From contig CM034311.1 in NCBI GenBank assembly GCA_019925795.1, forward strand, positions 40,093,472 through 40,157,471: a DNA stretch of 64,000 nt, given 5' to 3'. This DNA is from Dendrobium chrysotoxum (lineage: Eukaryota; Streptophyta; Magnoliopsida; Asparagales; Orchidaceae). Below the pieces are notes generated by a model that worked only from the letters and a program-made list of their open reading frames with translations, had not been told where the DNA came from and ran no database searches. How positions within the stretch are numbered: position 1 is the stretch's first letter; each line of letters opens with the position of its first letter. The position numbers were made by a program, and so were the translations under genes. Below, piece after piece: positions 24,101 to 32,571 of this stretch.

Positions 24101-24636
24101 AGTCCACCATCAAAAATAAAATTATTCATCTCCCCAAAACGACTAGGGGGAGAAGCATTGCCGCCCTTTTTCTCAAAATCAAATCTGTAGCAATTAAAAT
24201 CCCCCATGATAACCCATGGATGAGCAATACCAGAAGATAAAGCCAAGAGATTCTCCCAAAGAATCTTCCTATCCTCCAACAAGTTGGCCGCATAAACCAC
24301 CGAGAGAAAGAAGGGGGAAACGGAGCCAACAGACAGCAAACCATGAACCATTTGAGAGGAGATGAAAGTAGGGTTGAAAGAGACAACAGAAGAGTCCCAC
24401 TTCACCCAAATTCTACCAGGGGAAGAACAACCAAAATTGTCACAGCTTTTCTCGTTCTCAAAGAGAATATGAGAGTGAGAAAACCAGGGGTCAGAGGAGA
24501 GAGAAGGTTGGATCTTAGCTTCTAAGAGACCAAGAAGCTTGAGCTTGTGAGTACTAATAAGGTCTTTGCACATCCGGACTTTGACGGGATTGTTAAATCC
24601 GCTAACATTCCAAGTAGCAAAAGGGGGAATGGACAT
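21180..24636 (-). pseudogene. LINE ORF2: endonuclease and reverse transcriptase, broken
   Basis: ORF2 encodes the nicking endonuclease and reverse transcriptase for target-primed integration. It starts at ATG 24,636 and overlaps the end of ORF1 by 35 bp. The N-terminal endonuclease domain shows W9-N10, E39, GDFN (D146, N148), D205 and SSDHSP (D231, H232). The RT domain follows, with IPKG, DYRPISL, QAGF, catalytic D587 in KLDIMKAFD, GLRQGCPLSP and YADD (D691, D692). A TAG stop (CTA at 22,207-22,209 on +) interrupts the frame after residue 809. Reading then continues to an A9 run (22,134-22,142 on +), where the frame shifts. The last 310 or so residues include the zf-RVT region (CSFCG ... HLFFEC). 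All catalytic residues are intact, but the two breaks make full-length protein unlikely. Confidence 0.92.
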
Positions 24637-25951
24637 AACTACCGAGATGGTTTGGCCTTCCTAGCCGATTTACCTTTGGGTTTCTAGGAGAAGAATTGGG
24701 TTGTTGTTTAGGATGGGACTGCTTAGAGGAGGAAGCAGAGTTTTGGTTAGAATAGGTGGGATCAATTGAGTGCATGGAACAGGATGGGGTATCCACATTA
24801 GAAGATGCCACAACCGGGTTGTCCACAAAATCCGTAACAGGGGGGGAGGAGATAGGGGGAAGGGGGGCAGGCTGTTCTGTCTGAAGAGAGGCGAAACTGT
24901 TGGCCAAAATAACTTGAGGAGGTAATAAAGTCTTCATATGAGAAGGAGGGCCTGAGGAGGAGGATTCCTCATTAGGTAAGTTGAGATTCGGTATAGCGGG
25001 TTCATTGAGAGTGGGGGAAGGAGAGGTCTCAACAGGCCCCAAAGGTGGATCCACCAAAGGAAAAACGGGAGGGGTGGCGGGATTCCAGTTGGGAAGGGGG
25101 GGTTTAGAGGAATCAGGGATTCTAGGAGCAGGATTTCTGCTCCTGCTTCTACCCCTAAAAGTTTTCGGAGGGAGGATGGGTTTGGGATCAGGGTTAGAGG
25201 GGCACAGAGGAAAAGGGTGGATGAGAGATCCACAACCCTTACATCGGCTTGGCTTCCAATCATACACAACCTTAAGCACCATATCTTCACCATCAATCTC
25301 CAAAGGAATTTCATCCGGCAAAGAAGAGTCTTTGTTAATTTGGACACAAACCCTTGCAAAAGTGAGCCTCGTGTGCTTTACAGTAAGAGAATCAACCGAT
25401 AACGGAATGCCAATAAAACTAGCAATACGAGAGATACCTGTCGGTGTCCACAAAGCCAACGGGAGGTCCATAATTTTGATCCAGAGAGGGATATCAGCCG
25501 ACTCATCCCGCTTAGGTTTGAACTTCGGAGACCATTTTTGAAGGATGAAGGGCTTACTGAGAAGGAACCAAGGTCCCCCCGTCCAGACTATGTCGTAATC
25601 ATCCGCGGAAGTAAACTTCAGCAGGAAAAAACCATCGGCAAGGGATAGCAAGGAGAGCGAACCTTTGAGTTTCCACGCTTTATTCATAGCAGCGACAAGG
25701 CGTTCATAGTATGGCCGTTGGCCAATAGAGTATCCAACCAGAGAAAGAGTCCAAAGGGATGTGCCCTCCGAAAGATCTCCTGCCAAGAAAGAGAGCTTCG
25801 GGCACGGAGAGACGAAGGAAACTGGGAAATCTACAGCAGAGGTCGAAGGGGCTGCAACATTATTAGCATAGGAGATAGTCGGGAGAGAAGGAGGGGCACC
25901 ACGTAAAGATGCACCCGGTAGAGAGGAAAAATCTAGGGAGTTGAGAGCCAT
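24602..25951 (-). CDS. LINE ORF1 protein, DUF4283 plus zinc knuckle
   Basis: A 449-residue nucleic-acid-binding ORF1 protein, typical of plant L1-like LINEs, which coats the element RNA. Residues about 65-235 read as a DUF4283 domain (LVGYSIGQRPYYERL, GGPWFL, WIKIMDLPLALW). A CX2CX4HX4C zinc knuckle follows at C237, C240, H245 and C250. The C-terminal 190 residues are proline/serine-rich and low in complexity. The frame is intact from ATG to stop. It overlaps ORF2 by 35 bp in another frame. This ATG lies 140 bp from the element 5' end, which fits family layout. It is a transposon gene, not a host gene. Confidence 0.9.
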   Translation of the reverse strand: MALNSLDFSSLPGASLRGAPPSLPTISYANNVAAPSTSAVDFPVSFVSPCPKLSFLAGDLSEGTSLWTLSLVGYSIGQRPYYERLVAAMNKAWKLKGSLSLLSLADGFFLLKFTSADDYDIVWTGGPWFLLSKPFILQKWSPKFKPKRDESADIPLWIKIMDLPLALWTPTGISRIASFIGIPLSVDSLTVKHTRLTFARVCVQINKDSSLPDEIPLEIDGEDMVLKVVYDWKPSRCKGCGSLIHPFPLCPSNPDPKPILPPKTFRGRSRSRNPAPRIPDSSKPPLPNWNPATPPVFPLVDPPLGPVETSPSPTLNEPAIPNLNLPNEESSSSGPPSHMKTLLPPQVILANSFASLQTEQPAPLPPISSPPVTDFVDNPVVASSNVDTPSCSMHSIDPTYSNQNSASSSKQSHPKQQPNSSPRNPKVNRLGRPNHLGSYVHSPFCYLEC

Positions 25952-26088
25952 CTGGAGTTAAACCACCCCGATGGGAGAGCCAGGCGGCCCAAGGCCGGGA
26001 GAAGGGGAGGAAGCCGATCAAAAATCGCCAAAATAGCAAGCCCTAGCAGAGCACCCGACAAGGAAAACTCACTCTTCATTGGAAATTT

Positions 26089-26100
26089 GGGCGTGGCAAT
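26089..26100. repeat. LINE target-site duplication, right copy
   Basis: Partner of 20,475-20,486 (11 of 12 positions match). It marks the LINE 5' end, on the side nearest the thioredoxin-like gene. Confidence 0.85.
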
Positions 26101-26491
26101 CACAATGCAATTGTGCCTGAAAATAATTTTTTTTCTGTAAAGCCACGTGGCGAAGGCTCGTATTTTCCAGCATAATTCTTAAACAAAAAATACGTGGCAC
26201 GACGGACGTCATCCACGTTGTCAAAATCCAACGGCTAAAATATCGGATAACGAAAAAATTGACGGATCCGATGTGGATGAAAAAAGGGTCAAACACGCCA
26301 AAGTGAAAAATTTATTTTGTCAGATAATATGCAAGGCGGGGTTACGATTCGCCGCTTTACTGTTTCGTCTGCTCCATTTTCCCTTCGTCTCCGTCTGTCA
26401 AAAGAACGACCATCGACCGAAAAACGAAACTCTATCTTTACCGTATATTTCCCTCTCCTTCCCGTTTTGAAAGGTTCGATTTTGGGGCTTC
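26101..26491 (+). promoter_or_regulatory. Proximal promoter and 5' leader of the thioredoxin-like gene, ACGT-rich
   Basis: Four ACGT cores lie within about 75 bp: a CCACGTGGC G-box (CACGTG at 26,144-26,149), TACGTGGC (26,191-26,198), GACGTC (26,205-26,210) and CCACGTTG (about 26,213-26,220). G-box/ABRE motifs are known bZIP/bHLH sites in plant light and ABA promoters. No clear TATA box is seen. The leader before ATG 26,492 is pyrimidine-rich. The LINE insertion cut this promoter from sequence that now lies left of 20,475. Confidence 0.5.
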
Positions 26492-27758
26492 ATGGCGGAT
26501 GTAATGAGTAAGGGGAGCGTCTTCTCCCCTTACCGATGTCGTTCTTCTTCAATTTCTTCCAAAAGGTCAAAACCCTTATCTGCCAATCTATTCCGCTCAT
26601 CGATTGGGCTTGCGAGATCTCCTTTTTCAAGTAAAAGTGATCTGCTTGGGAGAGTGGTCATCGAGCGACAGAAGGGGAAGGTCGCAAATAGAGTTCATTA
26701 TGCCGTTCCTGTTAGGGTGCGTCTTGAAACCCTGCTTTTTCGGATATCTAATTATGGTCAGAATTCCTTTTTTTTGTTTTGTTTTTGCGGCTTGAAAATA
26801 GGAAACTCGTTGTGCATGCTGTGGTTCTTTGCTCGAGCTGGTCAAGATTTGATGGTTCTGATTTAGGGAAATTTAAGCTGGATTTTTTTTTGTGTTTTGG
26901 GTAATTCTCAGATGGATCTTTCCATTGGGAAAGGCATGAGATGGTGGGAAAAGGGTTTGCAGCCTAACATGAAGGAGATCACTTCAGCTCAGGATCTCGT
27001 AGATTCCTTGATACACGCCGGTGACAGACTTGTTATTGTGGATTTCTACTCCCCAGGTTGTGGAGGCTGCAAATCCCTTCATCCAAAGGTAAGTATCTGT
27101 TTGGAAAGTTTTCCCTCTTGTTTATTCAGATAATTTTTTTTTTGCTTGCTTCAAATTTTTAGGGGTTTTCTATCCGGTTGTATGTCAGTTAAAAGATCTT
27201 ATTGGTGCAGATTTGTCAGTTTGCGGAGCAGAACCCCCATGCTCTTTTTCTACCAGTAAATTATGAGAAGCATAAATCCATGTGTTATAGCTTGAACGTT
27301 CATGTCCTCCCCTTTTTCAGATTTTACAGGGGAGCTCACGGTCGTCTTTGTAGCTTCAGCTGCACTAATGCTACTGTAAGTTCTTCACCTTGTTTTATTT
27401 ACAGGTTGCAGATTATAGATATTTATGAACTAGTTTTTTAAGAGATCTCTTGTGTGAAAAGGCCACTATTGTATATTTTGGTTTGTTCTAATAATCTGTA
27501 GCAGACTTTGTTGATAAATTTCGTTCAAGTTTGATATTTGATTGTGAAATGTGTTCTGAATCGCAGATTAAGAAATTTAAGGATGCATTGGCCAAGCACG
27601 ACACAGACAAGTGTAGCCTTGGGGCAGCCAAGGGGTTGGAGGAGAAGGAGCTATTGGCTTTAGCTGCAAATAGGGATCTATGTTTCAACCAAACTAAGAA
27701 GGAAAAGCCCTCATCCACTGTTCCTGAAGTCGTGAAGCAAATTCCTGCAATTCTATAG
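26492..27758 (+). CDS. ACHT: Thioredoxin-like 2, chloroplastic (ACHT1/2 type), four exons
   Basis: Predicted atypical Cys/His-rich thioredoxin of the plastid, a family that passes oxidising or reducing equivalents to 2-Cys peroxiredoxin and other chloroplast targets. Exons: 26,492-26,716, 26,912-27,088, 27,211-27,375 and 27,567-27,758; 252 residues. Introns are all phase 0. Donors 2 and 3 are GTAAGT and acceptors end in CAG. The first donor is GTGCGT; an alternative at 26,711 would remove two residues. Residues 1-75 are Ser/Arg-rich and poor in acids, as in a transit peptide. The thioredoxin fold carries FYSPGCGGC (C125, C128) in place of the usual WCGPC, a cis-proline at P168 (HVLPFF), and the family signatures SMCYSL and CSFSCTNAT. 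The C-terminal tail ENLS-type region reads KGLEEKELLALAANRD, as in ACHT1/2. Length fits the family. No disabling change is seen. Confidence 0.93.
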
Positions 27759-28500
27759 CTCATCCACTGCTCTTTACCTTTTCTAATATCCACCCAAAAT
27801 TATAAAGAACAAAGCCATGGCCTTAAGAGCATCACATCCTTTATATATGACCATTCTCTTTCTTTTGTACATTTTTTTATCCTATAATTATCCAATGTTG
27901 TAAGGTTTCCTCCATCCATGCCTCCTCATCTGAATACTTGGTCTAAAGTATATCTTCTTAGCAGGATTAATGGTTTTTTTTTGGCGTTTTTGCCTGCTAA
28001 GTATTGGATATGCTGGAATGCTTTGTTTTATCAAGAAACTGAGTTGTATTATTTCTTGTCTATTTGTCTTTTGCTATAATTTAAGAATCATATTTTTCTT
28101 GCATTGGTTTCTCTATGAGCTGGCTGTACTAATTTGTGATTTTTTCTTGTTTTGCAAGCCCCTTTTAATGAGAATGCTAGAGGTCCATGTGGTGCTGAGG
28201 AATTGGTATAAATATGCTCCTACCTCTTCTTTGGACTCTTTTAATGGCTTGTTGATAGAAAATATATTTTAGAAATTATGAAAAAAAAAACACAAAAGAA
28301 TTACAGCTCTGATCATGTTCACTTCATAAAACATGAAACTTTCTTTCTGTAAATTCTTGTTACCAAATTCTGAAAATGATTTGTATGTTCGGTCTCCTAT
28401 GATCATGCATTCTATTCTATATGCTTTCTGCCAGTGGTCAGATCTATTATGACTATTCAACCTATTCTTACTCTTGCTTTCTCTCTAATGTCTGGCCATT
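27759..28500. other. 3' flank of the thioredoxin-like gene
   Basis: Presumed 3' UTR and downstream DNA. The 100-codon + strand ORF at 27,970-28,272 is hydrophobic and T-rich and has no known motif, so I do not call it a gene. No clear polyadenylation signal could be singled out. Confidence 0.5.
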
Positions 28501-28501
28501 T

Positions 28502-28900
28502 CATCAACTGGAGGTTTTCATGCAACTACAACTAGGTTTTGTCAATCAAACCAAACCTTTGTTCTGTAAGTTCTAAAAGCCTATATGTGCTCAAGGGCTT
28601 TCTACTTTCCTATGGATTTGCTAAACTCACAAAGTGACACATCCTTGTTCATTAATCAACAGTTTTTACCTAGCTTTGGCCTCAGTTTTCAATTAAAGAC
28701 CTTGGTGATCTCCCTTATATTCTTAGCATTGAATGATTGAAATGCTCCCAGCAACATCAAGCTTACGATCAACTCACAATACATTCATGAATTCAAATTC
28801 CAGATCGATATCTCCAACATGAGCACTGTCTTAGGCAAAGGCAGGTCAATTTAATCTCAACAAGCGTTCACATCAGCTTATGATAAAATTGACCTCAACA
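28502..28900 (+). pseudogene. Ty1-copia reverse transcriptase fossil
   Basis: In one + strand frame from 28,502 the text reads HQLEVFMQLQLGFVNQTK, then a stop, then PICAQGL, matching the copia RT region before YGLKQ. After further stops and a frame change, QFSIKDLGDLPYILSIE at about 28,690-28,735 matches the conserved KDLG.L.Y.LGIE block. A diverged NMSTV stretch follows near 28,820. At least three stops and a frameshift are present, and no LTRs are seen nearby. It is a short, old fragment. Confidence 0.65.
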
Positions 28901-28947
28901 ATGTACTGAATCTCTCAAGGGGGTTATGCCTGTTTTGACATTTTTAT

Positions 28948-29075
28948 GGTTTCGTTTGAGATGGCTTTTTTACTGTTTTTTGAAGTACTTTTTTAGTACA
29001 ATTTTTAAGTTAAAATTCTTTTTATACAAAAAAATTATTTTAGAAAGCAGTTAAAAAATTGTCCCAGATGAAGCC
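28948..29075. mobile_element. Tourist-like MITE, copy B
   Basis: Termini GGTTTCGTTTGAGA and TCCCAGATGAAGCC form imperfect inverted repeats. Flanks are TAT and TAA, so one TSD base has changed. The internal KTAGTACAA motif is shared with the other copies. Confidence 0.75.
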
Positions 29076-29120
29076 TAAATATCATCATGATAGCTATTGT
29101 AAATAGGACTCCCATAAAAG

Positions 29121-29274
29121 TGAAATTATTACATGCGGTCACCAGACACCGTCCAGAGGCGAATCAAGATGCTCCATGTTATCATTTGTTGTATATCGGT
29201 GCTGTGTGCCGGGGTGATGTGGCGCATCCTGATTCACCTCTGGACCGTCTGGTGACCGCATGTAATAATTTCTC
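29121..29274. mobile_element. Mutator-like MITE, copy 1, with about 50-bp inverted repeats
   Basis: GAAATTATTACATGCGGTCA starting at 29,122 is the exact complement of the right end at 29,272, and near-perfect pairing continues for about 50 bp (through CCGTCCAGAGG and GATGC). CCCATAAAAG is duplicated at 29,111-29,120 and 29,275-29,284. A 9-10 bp TSD with long inverted repeats is typical of Mutator-like MITEs. It is non-coding; the 64-codon ORF across it is chance. Confidence 0.85.
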
Positions 29275-29284
29275 CCCATAAAAG

Positions 29285-29917
29285 ACTTATTAAAGGCCAT
29301 GTACACTTACAATTTGTATTTTAGCATTAGAAGTATACAACCTAATATGTTTAAGCATAATATTATATTTTCATTAGATATTTTTTCCCTCTAAAAACAA
29401 ATAGGATGGACAATAGCTTTTTAATTGTCACAACACTCAAGAAGTCAGGAATTTATTTATTTATTACACTCATCTTAAAAATAAATTTAAACACTGTAAA
29501 GTCTATTATAATTTTCTTATCAAAACAGCTAATTCAAATATTTTCCTTAGCTATATGACCCTACATTAAATGAAAATTTAATTATATAATGATAGTTAGA
29601 AAATTAAAAGTAGACAACTCTTACTGGATCTTGCATTAATTTAAATCGACCTGAAATTCCATTAGATTATTTAAACGAACAAAAAAACTTGTTGGCTGTT
29701 ATTTCAACATGATTTTTTCATAACATATAAATTTTTTTTTTTTTTTCAATTCCACTCATTCTGTGCTATTACTGTCGAACTAAAATTGCTAATGTCTGGT
29801 TGATTATCTTATATTAATGAAATTTTAATAATAACGAAGTGAATAATATGGTCAGAAAATTATATTTATATCATTAAAAGAAGAGAAATAGTAAAAAATT
29901 CTGTTAGTGATATTGAC
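29285..29917. other. AT-rich intergenic DNA, nothing recognised
   Basis: No ORF, repeat array or transposon end was identified between the Mutator-like MITE and the split Tourist-like MITE. Confidence 0.6.
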
Positions 29918-29920
29918 TTA

Positions 29921-29972
29921 GATTTTATTTGGGATAGTTTTCTTATTGCTTTTTAAAATGACTTTCTAGTAT
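29921..29972. mobile_element. Tourist-like MITE, copy C, left part (split by an LTR element)
   Basis: GATTTTATTTGGGATAG starts the element after a TTA target copy (29,918-29,920). The text runs to AGTAT, where the LTR retrotransposon begins, and resumes after 36,038. The two halves together make one MITE of about 128 bp. Confidence 0.85.
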
Positions 29973-31082
29973 TGATATATCACCAAAAAATAATCTTGAT
30001 TGGGCATGAATCTCGAGGCAAAAATCAAGTTAAAACTTCAAAAATTAATTCGAAGACCATCTGAACTCCGATTTCAGCAAACTTATAGTCGAACTGAACG
30101 TCTCGGAAATACGAATCCAACGACACCAAAGTCGACTCAATCCAAGCCCAAATGAGTCTAAATCGAAGACCCGAAGCTCTATTGGAAGATTCAAACCACA
30201 ATTTGAATCACCAAACGGTTTCCAAACATGACATGCTTATAGGCGAATCGAGCGGCTCGACGAGACGAATCCAACGAGCCCAAGATAGCAAAATTCCGAT
30301 ATCATTAAGACCTTCAGATGCCTGATAAATGATCAACGATCAAGGGATTCAACATCGGTCGTCCATCCAAACCACTCCATATTTGCCCTTGATCCTCCTC
30401 CTATTTACGGGTCATGTCATCCTCAAAAAACTATAAATAGCCCCTCATTTTTCTTATGAGGGGACCTGAGAAAGAAGAAGAGAAGAAGAAAAAGAAGAAG
30501 AAGAATAAGAGGGAAGAAACTCCTCGACCACCATCGGAGTTCCGCCCGATTTCTAAGTGACGCCGGATTTCCGCCTGACTTCGAAGTGACGTCGGAGTTC
30601 TGCCTGACTTCCAAGTGACGTCAAAGTTCCGCCTGACTTCCGAGTGACATAGGAGTTCCGCCTGACTTCCAAGGGACACCAGAGTTCCGCCCGACTTCCA
30701 AGTGACGCCGAAATTCTGCCCGACTTCCAAGTGACGCTAGAAATCTACCCAAACTCCAAGCAACGTCGGAATTTTGTCCACCTCCAAGTGACTCTGGAGT
30801 TCCGCTCAATCACCCAATGTTGTTGGATCTCTGATCCTCGTTCATAACTGCATTGCTTATTGTAATCTGATTGTTCTAAGGACGAATTAGTTATTTGTAT
30901 TCAAATCAAATACTAGTGAAATATTTTCAACTGGGCAAAGCCCCATGGTTTTTCCCTTTTCCCGAATTTTTCACGTAAAAATCCTAGTGTTTTGTTTTTC
31001 TTATGTTTGTGTGCTGGATATTCGTATAACGCTAAGACAAAAAATTCTAACTCTATCGCCACGTATATTCTAGCCCGCAACA
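29973..31082 (+). repeat. 5' LTR of the gag-only element
   Basis: Starts TGATATATCACC and ends CCCGCAACA (TG...CA). CTATAAATAGCCCC at 30,430-30,443 is a clear TATA box. A 29-bp tandem array lies downstream of it (30,536-30,813). Confidence 0.92.
30536..30813. repeat. 29-bp tandem array in the 5' LTR, about 9.6 units
   Basis: The unit consensus reads GGAGTTCCGCCYGACTTCCA then AGTGACGYC. Copies differ at a few sites each. Because 29 is not a multiple of three, all three minus-strand frames read similar peptide repeats; I do not regard those ORFs as genes. Confidence 0.93.
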
Positions 31083-31103
31083 GTTTAACGCCGTATGTGG
31101 GAA
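31083..31103 (+). promoter_or_regulatory. Primer-binding site
   Basis: TTTAACGCCGTATGTGGGAA follows the LTR end by one base. It resembles the TGGCGCCGT-type sites of Tat/Ogre-like elements, with changes. The exact primer tRNA cannot be named here. Confidence 0.6.
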
Positions 31104-31123
31104 ATATTATCCCACAATTCTAA

Positions 31124-32571
31124 ATGGTCAACAGGCATAGTAATCATATCTTGGGAGCTTCCCGCTCCAACTCCCACCAATCCAGGAACCAGTCTATGAA
31201 TCATGTACGCCTAATATCAGCCTCTTTTTATCTTGGGGGGCAAAACATTGCTGGAGAAAGAACCTCAGGACCTTCCTTGAAGGAGCGAATCCGAAAGATG
31301 GAAGAATCTCAGAATGAGATCCTTCAACTCCTGCGAGAGACTAGGCAACCGGCGCTAGCACCACAGGAGGAGATTCTTCTCCCTCGAGATCTACCACTGG
31401 TCGAAGGTGTTCAACCTGAACATCTTCATATGGAGATTCTTCTTCCTCCACCAAGGAGGCATCCGCAATCACACCAAGATAATAAACTTACCGATATAGC
31501 AAGTTCTACCCATCCCACACATACTGGTCGGCAATCTTGCATTCCTCCGGACATCCACAAGGACGTAGCTCAACCGCGTATTGCCGAGCTCCCTCACAAT
31601 GCCATTCATCATGAACTACGATGATTGGTCCTAGAAGAGTTCCCCGTAGGAGGTGTAATACAACCTCTTCGTCAGTGAGACTTCCAGGAGTCATCACTCC
31701 TAAGTGAAGCCATTCTTCAACACCCCATTCCGGCAGGATTTAAATTAGCAAGCATCAATTTCTATGACGGGACATCTGACCCATACGAGCATATCGATCA
31801 CTATAGAACCATCATGCATATCCAACGAGCCTCAGATGCTCTCCTCTGCCAAGTTTTTTCTGTTACCCTCAAAGGACAAGCTCGAACTTGGTTCTACTCA
31901 CTTCCTGCCGGAACGATACCTACATTCGTCAATTGGCCAAAATATTTGTTGAACAATTTATTGCCAATCGAAGAATTACTAAGGATTCTTCTCACCTCTC
32001 AGGGATCCTCCAAAATAAAGGAGAATCACTGAAGGAGTATTTTCAAAGATTTTTCACCGAAGCTCGGTAAATTCTAAGAGTGGATACCAAATTGCTGAGA
32101 GGAGTTTTTCTGGGAGGCCTGCGTCCCGGTCCATTTTACTCGGTGCTTATGCGAGACAAGGTTCCCTCGTATGCTGACCTGATCCGTCATATGGAGGCAC
32201 AAATATCAGCAGACGAAGCCATCAATGCTCATAGGAAATAATTTGAGCAACCTTTTGTAAAGCGCAAAAATGCGCCTATAATGGATAACCCATTCTCGCA
32301 GCAAAAGAAGCAAGGGAAGAATAGCCATCCTCTATTGACACGATATGAGTTTCAACAAGAAAAAGAATATATGTCTCTCAGCGCATCTCGAACCAATATA
32401 CTGATGGCCATTCGCGATCAAGAAAATATCAAGTGGCCTAATCCTTTGAAGCCAAATACAGGAAATCATGATCAATACTATTATTTCCACCATAATTGTG
32501 GGCTCTCCACTGAAGCTTGTAAGCCGCTCAAAAAAGAAATTGAGAGACTTATCCAACAAGGCTATCTTTGA
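31124..32571 (+). pseudogene. Ty3/gypsy Tat-like gag, decayed
   Basis: Gag forms the virus-like particle of the retrotransposon. The first 166 codons from ATG 31,124 include a KERIRKMEESQNEI coiled-coil-like stretch, followed by a stop. After a frame change, the retrotransposon gag domain reads NFYDGTSDPYEHIDHY (about 31,760) and TLKGQARTWFYSLPAGT. A frameshift occurs just after WPK (about 31,935-31,945). Stops follow at about 32,068 and 32,239. The nucleocapsid end (YYFHHNCGLSTEAC, about 32,480-32,521) has lost the first cysteine of the usual knuckle. The product cannot be made whole from this copy. Confidence 0.85.

Larger units (their letters stand above)
20487..26091 (-). mobile_element. 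Near full-length LINE (L1-like, DUF4283 ORF1)
   Basis: A non-LTR retrotransposon on the minus strand. From its 5' end it has a short 5' UTR (25,952-26,091, with CCCTAGCAGAGC), ORF1 (25,951-24,602), ORF2 (24,636-21,180, broken twice), a T/G-rich 3' UTR (21,179-20,496) and a 9-base poly(A) tail (20,495-20,487). A 12-bp target-site duplication with one mismatch (20,475-20,486 and 26,089-26,100) flanks it. Only one nonsense codon and one homopolymer frameshift are visible, and the TSD is nearly identical, so the insertion is fairly recent. It sits head to head with the thioredoxin-like gene. Confidence 0.93.

Noticed and set aside
24981..25541. 186-codon + strand ORF
   Set aside because: It is the antisense shadow of LINE ORF1.
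30423..30809. Overlapping minus-strand ORFs with repeated peptides (SQAELRRHLE-like), also at 35,384-35,680
   Set aside because: They are translations of the 29-bp LTR array in successive frames; the LTR reads on the other strand and no signal supports a gene.
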